Notes: generated by a model not told the origin, from the sequence alone. A DNA stretch of 64,000 nucleotides from Paenibacillus sophorae (GCF_018966525.1 NZ_CP076607.1:1736001-1800000), one strand, 5' to 3'. Counted from the stretch's first letter, positions 1-8,210 are shown. A program made the numbers and translations.

Positions 1-417
1 GCTGAAATGCCATTTCCAGTTGGAGGATGATGCGTAAATGACCAGCGGCTTCTGATCCTTGTAGTCTGCTGGAACATTCTCCACCGCGTTCGTAGTCTTT
101 ACAGTTACTACCGACAGGAAGGCGACAATGATGATCGGAATAGCGATCCAGGTTGCTTCCAGCCATTTATTTCCTTCTTCATGCGGAGGAATATACCCTT
201 CGTTGCTTTTTTTTGCGCGGTACTTCACCAACATGATAATGTAGAGAATGTAGACCACGGCCAGGACGCCGAGCATCACCAGAATGGACAGGATGATCGT
301 GTCGGACAGCGTTTTAGCCGCCGGACCCTGCGGATTCAGAACGGTAAGCGAACCGCATCCGGGCAGCAGCAGGAAAAGGCTGAAAAATATTGCGTATAAC
401 GGCCCTTTTTTGTTCAT
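1..417 (-). CDS. qoxA: Cytochrome aa3 quinol oxidase subunit II (partial, 3' end outside window)
   Basis: This is the first 139 codons of a CoxII-type subunit of a membrane terminal oxidase that oxidises menaquinol. The N-terminus is a lipoprotein signal with lipobox LLLPGC (lipid-modified Cys at residue 21). Two transmembrane hairpin helices follow, then the start of the periplasmic cupredoxin fold (YASSSNWKWHFS). It resembles Bacillus QoxA (LNPQGP near the N-terminus, LVKYR after TM1). The ATG at 417 has an AAAGGAG box 6-7 bases upstream. The frame stays open to position 1, so the rest of the gene and presumably qoxBCD lie to the left. A quinol rather than cytochrome c oxidase is inferred from overall similarity; the CuA ligand region is not in view. 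Confidence 0.88.
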   Translation of the reverse strand, partial: MNKKGPLYAIFFSLFLLLPGCGSLTVLNPQGPAAKTLSDTIILSILVMLGVLAVVYILYIIMLVKYRAKKSNEGYIPPHEEGNKWLEATWIAIPIIIVAFLSVVTVKTTNAVENVPADYKDQKPLVIYASSSNWKWHFS

Positions 418-475
418 GATGAACTCCTTTCCTTTAATACTGATTTCATTAACCGGAATACATTAACCTCTATCT

Positions 476-504
476 ATATTAAAAATTCCTTAAAGGGAAT
501 GCAA
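476..504 (-). promoter_or_regulatory. Predicted sigma-A promoter of qoxA
   Basis: Reading the minus strand, TTGCAT (504-499) and TAATAT (481-476) are separated by 17 bases, about 60 bases upstream of the qoxA start. The spacing is ideal and the -10 close to consensus. Confidence 0.5.
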
Positions 505-596
505 AATACACAATATAGATCTATATCCATATAAATCCTATATAATGGCGATTTATTTAATTTTCTGTGTAAAAACTGTTACAAAAAGACGTAAGA

Positions 597-612
597 TGTG
601 ATATAAATCACT
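597..612. promoter_or_regulatory. Possible CRP/FNR-type operator
   Basis: TGTGA-N6-TCACT fits the inverted-repeat pattern bound by CRP/FNR-family regulators (TGTGA-N6-TCACA) with one mismatch. It lies between divergent genes, about 93 bases upstream of the predicted qoxA -35. Oxygen-responsive control of a terminal oxidase would be plausible, but a chance match is possible. Confidence 0.3.
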
Positions 613-721
613 GTCACTACGCGGTTTTCGGGATATTCTATAACGTTCAAACTTTGTTCATAATTTCACTATTGTTGCTAAGTTTGTCACAAATATAATC
701 GCGTGATGTACAGCTATTTTA

Positions 722-828
722 GGCGGCAAGTAACAACTTTTTTGCCTGCCGGTAACATTCTCTCAAAGTCGGCCCTATCTATTTATGCTATCTTATAAGT
801 TGAGAGAGATAGAAGCTAAATAGATAGG
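722..828 (+). promoter_or_regulatory. Structured 5' leader with SD-sequestering hairpin and possible pseudoknot
   Basis: Two strong stem-loops lie between the predicted promoter and the TTG start. The first is 722-729 with 742-750. The second is a perfect 12-bp stem, CCTATCTATTTA (774-785) with TAAATAGATAGG (817-828), whose 3' arm covers part of the AGGAG Shine-Dalgarno (826-830). Inside its loop, CTATCT (788-793) can pair with AGATAG (807-812). Alternatively TTGAGAGA (800-807) is complementary to upstream TCTCTCAA (759-766), which would make a pseudoknot. The layout suggests translational control. I do not recognise it as a known riboswitch class. Confidence 0.5.
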
Positions 829-839
829 AGACTTCGGCC

Positions 840-2012
840 TTGTCAATCAAAAAAATACTGCTATGCGTTATTGTATGCTTCCTTGCTTTAGGCGCAGTAC
901 CGGCTGTGCATGCCGAGGAAAGCGGCGAAATGAAACTTGGGATTAATGACAGCGTTACGAATATCCGCGCCGTGTCCGTGGAATATACCTTTTATGTGCC
1001 GGTGCGTGAGTTTGCGGATGAATTGAAGCTGAGCCTTGGGGGGACGCTGGAGGATTTGATGCTTTCGGGTGACAGAGGAAGCCTCCGGATTTTGAAAGAG
1101 GGCAAAGGCATCGCGGGAGACGGGACGGAAATGAGTCTGACTACCTTTACTCACGGCGGTAAGCTGATGATTCCTCTGAAAATCGCGATGCAGTTCGGTT
1201 ATTCCGTGTCCTATAAGCCCGATCAGTATTTGCTGCGGATTACGGACGGCAGTCAGACGCTGGATGACGGCGCATTTACCGAGAAGTTCAAGGATAAGCT
1301 TAAACCGGAGGGGCCGCCCCAGCCAGCGCCAAGCCCGTCCCCGGCTGCGCCTGAATCTTCCAAGCCGGCCCCGAATCCGCCCAAGACGGGCGCATCCGGG
1401 AAAATCGTCTATTTGACCTTCGACGACGGGCCGTCGGCGACGACCGGACAACTGCTGGATATACTGGATAAGCACGGCGCGAAGGCGACTTTTTTCATGC
1501 TGGGACCGAACATCAAGCGCTACCCTAGCCAGGTGAAGCGCATGGTCAAATCGGAGCAAGGCCTTGGCCTGCATGGTATAACCCATATGAAGAGTAAATT
1601 TTACGCATCTCCCGCGGCGGCTCTGAAGGAAATGAACCAGGACAACGCGGATCTTGAAGCGGTCTCCGGACGGTCCACCAAGCTGATCCGCCCACCGTAT
1701 GGCAGCAAGCCGTATTTTACGAAAGCTTTTAGAGATAAAGTGCTTGGCAGCGGATACCGCCTTTGGGACTGGAACGTCGATTCCTTGGACTGGAAATATA
1801 AGAGCGCCAGCGATTCGATCTATAACAATGTGGTCAGCCAGGTAAACAAACTGGACAAGTGCGGCGTGAATCCCGTCATTCTGATGCATGACCAGAAAGC
1901 GACGCTCCAGGTGCTGCCCCGTATTTTGGATTATCTCCACAAGAAAGGCTATCGATACGAAATCATAACGTCCGATCTTAAGCCGCTGAACTTCTGGCAT
2001 GATACGCGGTGA
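840..2012 (+). CDS. Secreted polysaccharide deacetylase with N-terminal stalk domain
   Basis: This is a 390-aa NodB-family carbohydrate esterase (CE4) predicted to N-deacetylate cell-wall or extracellular polysaccharide. A signal peptide (about 1-25) is followed by a region resembling the copper-amine-oxidase N-terminal-like stalk of Paenibacillus surface proteins (about 30-140), then a Pro-rich linker (about 158-184). The NodB domain runs from about 188: TFDDGP (catalytic/metal Asp195-196), H245-x3-H249 metal ligands, RPPYG at 284-288, and ILMHD with His350. All five CE4 motifs are recognisable. The TTG start is chosen because AGGAG (826-830) sits 9 bases upstream and no ATG fits. The preceding leader can hide this ribosome site. 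A strong terminator follows. Confidence 0.87.
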   Translation: MSIKKILLCVIVCFLALGAVPAVHAEESGEMKLGINDSVTNIRAVSVEYTFYVPVREFADELKLSLGGTLEDLMLSGDRGSLRILKEGKGIAGDGTEMSLTTFTHGGKLMIPLKIAMQFGYSVSYKPDQYLLRITDGSQTLDDGAFTEKFKDKLKPEGPPQPAPSPSPAAPESSKPAPNPPKTGASGKIVYLTFDDGPSATTGQLLDILDKHGAKATFFMLGPNIKRYPSQVKRMVKSEQGLGLHGITHMKSKFYASPAAALKEMNQDNADLEAVSGRSTKLIRPPYGSKPYFTKAFRDKVLGSGYRLWDWNVDSLDWKYKSASDSIYNNVVSQVNKLDKCGVNPVILMHDQKATLQVLPRILDYLHKKGYRYEIITSDLKPLNFWHDTR

Positions 2013-2082
2013 TTCGTATGCGGCCCTCCTGGTTACAGGGGAATCCGCTGCCGGTAAACCAGAAGTTCACGCGTTAAAAAAA

Positions 2083-2127
2083 GCGTCTCAAGGAACCGTT
2101 TGGGGTTCCTCGGGACGCTCTTTTTTT
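2083..2127. terminator. Bidirectional intrinsic terminator
   Basis: A near-perfect GC-rich stem (GCGTC..AGGAACC with GGTTCCT..GACGC) is followed by seven T on the plus strand and preceded by an A run. It serves both the deacetylase gene and the convergent tetR gene. Confidence 0.85.
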
Positions 2128-2152
2128 GAAAAATAAGAAGTATAAGCTGCTC

Positions 2153-2785
2153 TTATTCACCGAATAGATAGTGGACCAGCATGTCGACGAGCTCCGTCTT
2201 GAGGTGATCGGCCGAAACTCTTTCACCGTAGAAGACGATGCGGTCCACGACGCTGCTGACCGACTCGAAGACAACAACGGCGGCGGCCTCGAGGTTTCCA
2301 ACGCGCAGCTCATCGCTGCTTAGCTTCAGAAACTCCAGCGTCTTGCGCCGGCCTACGTCGTATTGGCTTTCCATGACCTCTTTGACGACCTCATCAGAGA
2401 GCAGCAAAAGGGAGAGCTCCCGATGAAAGCTGATGTATGGAGTATGGGATTGGATGAGGCTCTCGATCATATGCGAGATGATCAAGCGTTTGTCCAACTC
2501 CTTGGCGTTCAGCTGCGCTACCGTGGCGTCAACATGGGCCTGCATCGCTTCACTGTGAATTTTGAGCACATCAAGAAACACGTCACGCTTATCCGTGAAA
2601 TAAGAATAAAAGCTGCCGGTGGAGACGCCCGCGGCTGCGGCGATCTGTTTGGTGTTCGTCCGGTGGTAGCCTTTTTCGGAAAAGAGCTTGGCTGCCGCTT
2701 GAACAATCGCATCCTTGGTCTTGATGCTCCGGTCCTGCCGGGGTTTTCTTGTTTTGTCCGCTATTTGTTCTTCAGTTTCGTTCAC
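2153..2785 (-). CDS. TetR/AcrR-family transcriptional repressor
   Basis: This is a 210-aa repressor with an N-terminal TetR DNA-binding domain: helix-turn-helix around IAAAAGVSTGSFYSYFTDKRDVF after the typical AAAKLFSEKGYHRTN segment. The C-terminal ligand-binding domain is of unassigned type. The GTG at 2785 is preferred because AAGGAGGG (2800-2793) lies 7 bases upstream; an upstream ATG in frame at 2836 has no ribosome site and would overlap the promoter. It is divergent from a DHA2 efflux pump, and the shared intergenic region carries TGAACT-type palindromes. It is inferred to repress the pump and itself; the inducer is unknown. Confidence 0.87.
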   Translation of the reverse strand: MNETEEQIADKTRKPRQDRSIKTKDAIVQAAAKLFSEKGYHRTNTKQIAAAAGVSTGSFYSYFTDKRDVFLDVLKIHSEAMQAHVDATVAQLNAKELDKRLIISHMIESLIQSHTPYISFHRELSLLLLSDEVVKEVMESQYDVGRRKTLEFLKLSSDELRVGNLEAAAVVVFESVSSVVDRIVFYGERVSADHLKTELVDMLVHYLFGE

Positions 2786-2807
2786 GCGCAAACCCTCCTT
2801 AATTAAG

Positions 2808-2836
2808 ATTTTAAGGAAGCCGGAATAGGGTGTCAA
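2808..2836 (-). promoter_or_regulatory. Promoter of the tetR gene
   Basis: On the minus strand TTGACA (2836-2831), a 17-base spacer and TAAAAT (2813-2808) form a near-consensus sigma-A promoter directly upstream of the GTG start. An operator-like palindrome (2845-2858) lies immediately upstream. Confidence 0.7.
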
Positions 2837-2844
2837 ACCAAAGT

Positions 2845-2917
2845 TGAACTTTGGTTCAGTTTCTCGTTGACAAACATGAACTGAAGTTCATATAATCTTG
2901 AATGCGAACTAAAGTTC
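2845..2917 (+). promoter_or_regulatory. Efflux-pump promoter with three TetR operator-like palindromes
   Basis: TTGACA (2867-2872), an 18-base spacer and TATAAT (2891-2896) form a consensus promoter. A perfect palindrome TGAACT-GA-AGTTCA (2877-2890) fills the spacer. A second, GAACT-AA-AGTTC, lies at 2906-2917 just past the -10. A third, TGAACT-TT-GGTTCA, lies at 2845-2858 between the two divergent promoters. Repeated spacing and motif strongly suggest they bind the adjacent TetR protein. Confidence 0.75.
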
Positions 2918-2944
2918 ATATTTTTTAGGGGGAGGGATTTGCGG

Positions 2945-4642
2945 ATGAACGAAAAAATGAAGAGGGTGTTTGCGTTTACGGCCATTGTTCTGGGATTTTT
3001 TATGGCGCTGCTGGATACGACGATCGTCAACATCGCCCTGCCGGAAATGACAAAGCATTTCGGGGGAAGCGTCTCGGGAATTTCGTGGGTAATGAACGGT
3101 TATAATTTGGCCTTTGCCGTCTTTATTTTGACGGCTTCCCGGCTTGCGGACCAATTCGGGCGCAGAAAGGTGTTTCTCATCGGCATCGCTTTGTTCACCG
3201 TCTCGTCGCTGCTCGCCGGATTTGCGCCGAGTCTCGGGGCATTGATCGTACTGCGGATCATACAGGGCCTGGCAGGTGCGATCATCGTGCCGGTCACGAT
3301 TCCGCTGACGACCTCGACGTTTCCGAAGGAGATGCACGGCGCGATTATCGGGATATGGGGAGCTGTCTCGGGCCTGGCTGCGGCCAGTGGGCCGGCGCTC
3401 GGGGGAGTGCTGATGGAGAAGCTGAACTGGCAGTGGATCTTTTTTGTCAATGTGCCGCTCGGCGTGCTGAGCGTGATTCTGACGCTAATGTTCATCGGAG
3501 AATCGAAGGATGCCTCCGCCGGGCGGAGAGTGGACTTTGCGGGCACGCTGTTTATCACCGGGAGCATGTTCTGCCTCGTTTACGGCCTGATCCGGGTCGA
3601 AGATTGGGGATGGACTTCTTCCGCCATTCTGCTGCTCTTCGCAGCCGGTCTGCTCTTTCTGCTTCTCTTTCTGCATGCGGAGCGCAAAGGAGCGGAACCG
3701 ATGCTTCCGCTGGAACTGATGAAGATCAAAGCCTTCAACGGAGCGGCTCTGACCCTGTTGATTGTCGGTGCGGGGCTGATGAATATCTCGCTGCTGACCT
3801 CCTTTTTTCTGACGCGCATCATGGGCATGACGGATTTGAAGGCGGGTTTGATTCTGTCGATGATGGCCGTCGGCGCGACATTGACCTCAGCGATTTCCGG
3901 GCCGCTGTCCGGGAAGTACGGAAGCCGGTGGTTTGCAGTGGCGGGAATTATCGTGATGGCGGGCGCCACTTATTCTCTCGGAGGACTGTCCTCGTCCTCG
4001 CCGGTGAGCGGCATTCTGCTGCGTCTGGCATCGGCCGGCATCGGCGTCGGCCTTACAATGGCTCCGGTCATGTCATCGGCGGTGCGCAATGTGCCCGAGG
4101 AGAAGATCGGCATTTCCTCGGGGGTCATCAATATGACCAAGGCGCTTGGAAGCGTGCTCGGCGTGGCCATTATCGTCACCGCGCTCCAGCAGAATCTCGA
4201 TGATAAGATCGTAGCGGCCCGCAGCAGCGCCGTACAGATGATTCGGGACGACGGGCAGCTGCTGCCGCCCGTCAAGGAAGCCTTGACGGCGTCGCTGCAA
4301 AGCCCCGGTTCCGGGGGCGCGGGCGGCACGGCATCGCTTCCTTCGCCGGAAAGCGTTGCGGCAGCGGTCGGCTCGCCGCTTCGGGCCGCCGCTTCCAAGC
4401 TTGCTCCTGCGCAGCGCGGAGCGCTTGAGCACTCGGCGCCCGCCCAGATGCGCGAGACGGAAGTGATCGTTGGCCAGATCAGCGGCGAGATGAAGGAGGC
4501 GGCTGTGAAGGGATTCAGCCGCACCTTTGCGCTCGCCGGCCTTCTGCTGCTACCCGGCGTCGCCTTTGCCCTGATCAGCGACCGGTCCCCTCGGCGCAGC
4601 GGAAGAGATATTCCGGCTGCGGAGAAAGGAACGATTCTCTAA
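2945..4642 (+). CDS. DHA2-family (14-TMS) MFS drug efflux transporter
   Basis: This is a 565-aa proton-coupled exporter of the EmrB/QacA class in the cytoplasmic membrane. The N-terminal helix carries the LDTTIVNIALP signature of DHA2 pumps; motif A is ADQFGRRKVF and motif C is the Gly-rich GPALGGVL segment. About 14 membrane helices are seen. Between the last two lies an unusually long hydrophilic Gly/Ala/Ser/Pro-rich insert (about residues 420-515), probably extracellular. The ATG at 2945 is 8 bases after GGAGGG; an upstream TTG at 2939 is too close to that site. It is divergent from its likely TetR repressor. Substrate cannot be told from sequence. Confidence 0.9.
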   Translation: MNEKMKRVFAFTAIVLGFFMALLDTTIVNIALPEMTKHFGGSVSGISWVMNGYNLAFAVFILTASRLADQFGRRKVFLIGIALFTVSSLLAGFAPSLGALIVLRIIQGLAGAIIVPVTIPLTTSTFPKEMHGAIIGIWGAVSGLAAASGPALGGVLMEKLNWQWIFFVNVPLGVLSVILTLMFIGESKDASAGRRVDFAGTLFITGSMFCLVYGLIRVEDWGWTSSAILLLFAAGLLFLLLFLHAERKGAEPMLPLELMKIKAFNGAALTLLIVGAGLMNISLLTSFFLTRIMGMTDLKAGLILSMMAVGATLTSAISGPLSGKYGSRWFAVAGIIVMAGATYSLGGLSSSSPVSGILLRLASAGIGVGLTMAPVMSSAVRNVPEEKIGISSGVINMTKALGSVLGVAIIVTALQQNLDDKIVAARSSAVQMIRDDGQLLPPVKEALTASLQSPGSGGAGGTASLPSPESVAAAVGSPLRAAASKLAPAQRGALEHSAPAQMRETEVIVGQISGEMKEAAVKGFSRTFALAGLLLLPGVAFALISDRSPRRSGRDIPAAEKGTIL

Positions 4643-4675
4643 ATTAGCGGAATTCCCTTCGCATCTGTTACAGTT

Positions 4676-4716
4676 GCCGTTCCCGTGGAGATGGAGAAAT
4701 CTCCAGCGGGAACGGC
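4676..4716 (+). terminator. Intrinsic terminator-like hairpin after the efflux gene
   Basis: GCCGTTCCCG (4676-4685) pairs perfectly with CGGGAACGGC (4707-4716), and the inner GGAGAT/ATCTCC also pair. The following tract TTGTTCACTTT is only moderately T-rich. Confidence 0.55.
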
Positions 4717-4739
4717 TTGTTCACTTTGGATGGAGTGTA

Positions 4740-4781
4740 TTGACAATTCTGGATAACTGTATTATTAATAATAATACAGTT
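4740..4781 (+). promoter_or_regulatory. Promoter with 27-bp palindromic operator for the GntR-ABC operon
   Basis: TTGACA (4740-4745) with a 17-base spacer leads to TATTAA (4763-4768). Over this -10 lies a perfect inverted repeat, AACTGTATTATT (4755-4766) and AATAATACAGTT (4770-4781), separated by three bases. Position and symmetry are those of an autorepressor site for the YtrA-type protein encoded just downstream. Confidence 0.75.
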
Positions 4782-4840
4782 GACACACCTAGTCTGCCAG
4801 GAAAGTCATAAGCCCGGGAGCGGGGAAGGGGGAATCGCAT

Positions 4841-5227
4841 GTGTTTGAACTGGATGTTCGCAGCCGCAAGCCGATTTACGAACAGCTGACGGATAAGATC
4901 AAAGAGATGATTTTGTACAGTATTTTGCGGCCGGATGAGCAGCTGCCTTCTGTGCGGACTTTGTCGGCGCAGCTTACCGTGAATCCCAATACGATTCAGA
5001 AGGCTTACCGGGAGCTGGAACGGGAAGGCTATATCTATTCCCGGGCGGGAAAAGGCAGCTTCGTCTCCCCGGCGCAGCAGGGAACAAATGCGGTCAAAAG
5101 GGCGGAAGTGCGCGAGGAGCTGCTGCGGCTGATGGTGGAAGCCGTGTATCTCGGTTTTACGGGAACGGAAATTGGCGAGCTGTTCAAGCAGGCTTTGGAG
5201 AAAAAAGGAGAGGGGGATCAGACATGA
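4841..5227 (+). CDS. YtrA-subfamily GntR transcriptional regulator
   Basis: This is a 128-aa protein with an N-terminal winged helix-turn-helix of the GntR type (PIYEQLTDKIKEMIL, LPSVRTLSAQLTVNPNTIQKAYRELEREGYI) and only a short C-terminal tail, as in the YtrA subfamily that controls ABC transporter operons. The GTG start at 4841 follows a GAAGGGGGAA ribosome site at about 8 bases. Its stop overlaps the ATG of the ATPase gene by four bases (ATGA), so the genes are translationally coupled. It probably represses the operon through the palindrome at 4755-4781. The inducing signal is unknown; YtrA homologues respond to cell-wall antibiotics. Confidence 0.9.
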   Translation: MFELDVRSRKPIYEQLTDKIKEMILYSILRPDEQLPSVRTLSAQLTVNPNTIQKAYRELEREGYIYSRAGKGSFVSPAQQGTNAVKRAEVREELLRLMVEAVYLGFTGTEIGELFKQALEKKGEGDQT

Positions 5228-6126
5228 TCGAGATACGGGAGGTCAGCAAGGTTTTTCAGGACCGGAAGGCGGTCGACGGAATTTCTTTAACGATACATAA
5301 AGGGAATATATTCGGGCTGCTCGGCTCGAATGGAGCGGGCAAGACAACGCTGCTTAAGACGATTGCGGGGATATATGAGCCGGAGTCGGGGGAGGTTCGG
5401 ATAGACGGCAAACCGGTGTTCGAGAACCCGGGTATCAAGGGACGAATCGTATTTATGCCGGATTTTCCTTATTTCTTCCCGCAGGCTACTATCGTGCAGA
5501 TGGCCGATTTCTATAAATCCGTCTATCCGGGCTGGAGCGAGGAGCGCTTCAAGGAACTGGGCGAGCTGTTTCCGCTGGATCCAAAGCGCAAGCTGAACCG
5601 CCTGTCCAAAGGAATGCGGCAGCAGGCCGCTTTTTGGCTGGCGCTCAGCTGTATGCCGGATGTGCTCATTATGGACGAACCGCTTGACGGGCTTGATCCG
5701 GTGATGCGGCGGCTGATTAAAAATGTGCTGTTCCAGGAGATTGCCGAACGCGGCCTTACCGTTGTTATTTCCTCGCATAATTTGCGGGAGATCGAAGACC
5801 TCTGTGACCATGTCGGCATTATGCACGGCGGAGCCCTGCTGATCGACAAGGAGCTTGACGAGCTGAAATCCGACACGCATAAAGTGCAGGTCGCTTTCCG
5901 GGACGAACGTCATGAGCACGCGCTGACGGCCAAACTGCCAGTACTTCACCGTGAACAAAGAGGCAGCGTCTTCCTTTATATTGTCAAAGGAGATCGCAAA
6001 CGGATCGAGGAGTATTTTCGCATATACGACCCGTATGTGCTGGATCTGCTGCCGCTGACCCTGGAGGAAATCTTTATTTATGAAATGGAGGGGGCAGGCT
6101 ATGACATCGCGCCGATTCTTCTTTAA
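5224..6126 (+). CDS. ABC transporter ATP-binding protein (YtrB-like)
   Basis: This is a 300-aa nucleotide-binding subunit. Walker A is GSNGAGKTT (Lys40), the signature is LSKGMRQQ instead of the canonical LSGGQ, Walker B is LIMDEPLDGLDP and the H-loop is VVISSHN. The C-terminal ~80 residues form an accessory domain as in export-type YtrB/CcmA ATPases. It is coupled to the GntR gene by a four-base overlap and overlaps the permease gene by 26 bases, so the three make one operon. The variant signature (K for G at position 3) is seen in several YtrB-like proteins and need not mean loss of function. Confidence 0.9.
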   Translation: MIEIREVSKVFQDRKAVDGISLTIHKGNIFGLLGSNGAGKTTLLKTIAGIYEPESGEVRIDGKPVFENPGIKGRIVFMPDFPYFFPQATIVQMADFYKSVYPGWSEERFKELGELFPLDPKRKLNRLSKGMRQQAAFWLALSCMPDVLIMDEPLDGLDPVMRRLIKNVLFQEIAERGLTVVISSHNLREIEDLCDHVGIMHGGALLIDKELDELKSDTHKVQVAFRDERHEHALTAKLPVLHREQRGSVFLYIVKGDRKRIEEYFRIYDPYVLDLLPLTLEEIFIYEMEGAGYDIAPILL

Positions 6127-8134
6127 CTCCGGAATGATCCGGCAAAATCTCAGACAGCACTGCTGGATTGCCATCATCTACTTTCTCGGACTGCTGTTCG
6201 GGCTGCCGCTGCAAATGTTTTTGGGCGGGAATCCCGACACGCCGCCGCAGCCGGTGGATAACCTGTTCAGGGCCAGCGGCGACCTGACCATGGTATTCAC
6301 GCTCACGATGCCCGTGGCGGCTGGATTGCTGCTGTTCCGCTATCTTCAGCATAAGGGGGCGGCGGACGCGATGCACAGCCTTCCGCTGCGCCGCAGACAT
6401 TTACTGACGACCCAATTGTTCAGCGGCTTTGTTCTTTTGCTAGTTCCGGTATGGCTTACAGCGCTTGCTGCCGGACTGGTGCGGACCTGGGACGGGAACA
6501 GGTTCCTATACAGCGGAGCGGATGTATGGGCCTGGGGCGCGGCAGTCAGTATTTTGACGCTGTTCCTGTTCGCTGTAACCGCATTTGTCGGGATTTGCAT
6601 TGGTCTGACTGTGCTGCACGGTATTATCTTATACATTCTGCTGCTGCTGCCCGCAGTGCTGTCCCAATTGGCGCTGTCCCATTTGCGCGCTTACCTATAC
6701 GGTTTTCCGGACCAGAGCGGCTTTAGACATATAGACAATTGGTCGCCCATTCTTCATATGGTGAACGTGAACGGCTCGCCTTTCACTTGGAGCGAACTGG
6801 GCATATACGCGGCTCTGACCGTCCTGTTCATTCTGCTGTCCTATCTGCTGTACCGCAAGCGGCAGACGGAAACGGCCGGCCAGGCGTTGGCCTTTACGTA
6901 CTTCAATCCGCTATTTAAAGGTGGCTTCATGCTGTGCGCCATGCTGATCTCCGGCACGTATTTCGCGGGTATGCGCTCTGGGCAGACAGGATGGGCCTTG
7001 GCGGGCTATGCTCTTGGAGCCGTCATCGGTTACGCCATATCGGAAATGGTGATCCGTAAATCGTGGTATATCCTGAACCGGAAGCTGCCCGCCCGGTTTG
7101 CGGGGTACGCGTTGGTTCTCGGGCTTCTGCTGTACCTTCCCGTATCGCCCGTCACCGGCTATGAGGCGAGAGTCCCTGATGCGGACAAGATTACAGGGGT
7201 ATACGCTGGGGACAATTACTACTGGGGTTATGTGAATCCGCAAAACGCAGCCGTAAGTTCCCTCGGTTCCGATACATTCGCCAGTCCCTTCGGGGGAGTG
7301 GACCCTTTCACTTCGGAACCGGCTTACGCATCAGCCGTCCGAAAGCTGCATGAAGCGCTTGTGCAGGTTCGGCCGGGCGAGGGGGAGAGCCGGTATAAAT
7401 ATTCGCAGAGAACGCGTCTCTATACCTTTGCCTATAAACTGAACAACGGACGTACGATGACCAGACAATATCTTATACCGCTGGCCGGTTTCGAGCCTGA
7501 ACTGAAAGCCGTCATGGAATCTGAAGGATTCAAACGGGCCGAATACGTCCTCCCGCAGCTTGACAAGCCGCTCGCCAGTATTCAATTGCACTCCATTATC
7601 AGGGAGGCTATCATTTCAGATCCAACTGAGATCAATGAGTTCAAGGCGCTGTTGAAGAAGGAAATCCTGAACCTGTCCTTTAAAGACCAGACGGACGACA
7701 CGGTGTCGCTGGCCAATATCAATATCATCCCGGAAGAGTCGATAGGCCGCTCTTATTCATTTATGAACTATGACTGGAAACCGTCTTACCATGAATTGGG
7801 GGCGTGGCTGGAGCGAAAAGGCTATGCGGACCGGATTAAAATCAAGGCGGACGATGTGCTGTCTGCCGAGCTGGCTAAGCAGAGTAGGGACGAAATTCTT
7901 CCAGACGGCCATACGTACGACCCGGCCGCGCATCTTAAGTTTGCACAGGAGCAGGGCCGCTCTGTCATTATTAAAGACAAGGCGCGCATTAACGATATTT
8001 TGGAGATACGGCGGGGTTATGCGCCGGATGACGGAACGTACGTCGTATTCCTGAAATACAAGAACGGAAACGGCGACTATTACCGGCTGGACGCAGCGGA
8101 TCTGACTCCTGAACTAAAAGCGCTGCTGCCCTAA
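6101..8134 (+). CDS. ABC-2 type membrane protein with large extracytoplasmic C-terminal domain
   Basis: This is a 677-aa permease partner of the preceding ATPase. Residues about 15-330 hold some ten hydrophobic helices. The remaining ~330 residues (from about 345) are soluble and contain repeated short charged segments, resembling the domain attached to YtrC/YtrD-like permeases in Paenibacillaceae. The ATG at 6101 is chosen because GGAGGGGG lies 5 bases upstream; an in-frame ATG at 6080 has no such site. The operon resembles ytr-type systems linked to cell-envelope stress. Substrate and direction are not determinable. Confidence 0.8.
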   Translation: MTSRRFFFNSGMIRQNLRQHCWIAIIYFLGLLFGLPLQMFLGGNPDTPPQPVDNLFRASGDLTMVFTLTMPVAAGLLLFRYLQHKGAADAMHSLPLRRRHLLTTQLFSGFVLLLVPVWLTALAAGLVRTWDGNRFLYSGADVWAWGAAVSILTLFLFAVTAFVGICIGLTVLHGIILYILLLLPAVLSQLALSHLRAYLYGFPDQSGFRHIDNWSPILHMVNVNGSPFTWSELGIYAALTVLFILLSYLLYRKRQTETAGQALAFTYFNPLFKGGFMLCAMLISGTYFAGMRSGQTGWALAGYALGAVIGYAISEMVIRKSWYILNRKLPARFAGYALVLGLLLYLPVSPVTGYEARVPDADKITGVYAGDNYYWGYVNPQNAAVSSLGSDTFASPFGGVDPFTSEPAYASAVRKLHEALVQVRPGEGESRYKYSQRTRLYTFAYKLNNGRTMTRQYLIPLAGFEPELKAVMESEGFKRAEYVLPQLDKPLASIQLHSIIREAIISDPTEINEFKALLKKEILNLSFKDQTDDTVSLANINIIPEESIGRSYSFMNYDWKPSYHELGAWLERKGYADRIKIKADDVLSAELAKQSRDEILPDGHTYDPAAHLKFAQEQGRSVIIKDKARINDILEIRRGYAPDDGTYVVFLKYKNGNGDYYRLDAADLTPELKALLP

Positions 8135-8210
8135 AAAGCGTTTGACGCTTCACCCCGAAGGTCATACTGGACAGGAACAATCATCGCTATAAAATAAAAG
8201 AAAGTGCCAG

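Larger units (their letters stand above)
418..839. other. Divergent intergenic region qoxA / deacetylase
   Basis: This 422-base AT-rich stretch has no convincing gene. It holds the qoxA promoter, a CRP/FNR-like palindrome, a rightward promoter (TTGTTG 672-677, 16-base spacer, TATAAT 694-699) and a structured leader of about 130 bases in front of the deacetylase gene. Confidence 0.6.

Noticed and set aside
888..2000. Long minus-strand open frame of 370 codons opposite the deacetylase gene
   Set aside because: It is antisense to a clear CE4 gene, has no recognisable domain and no ribosome site; a wobble-position shadow.
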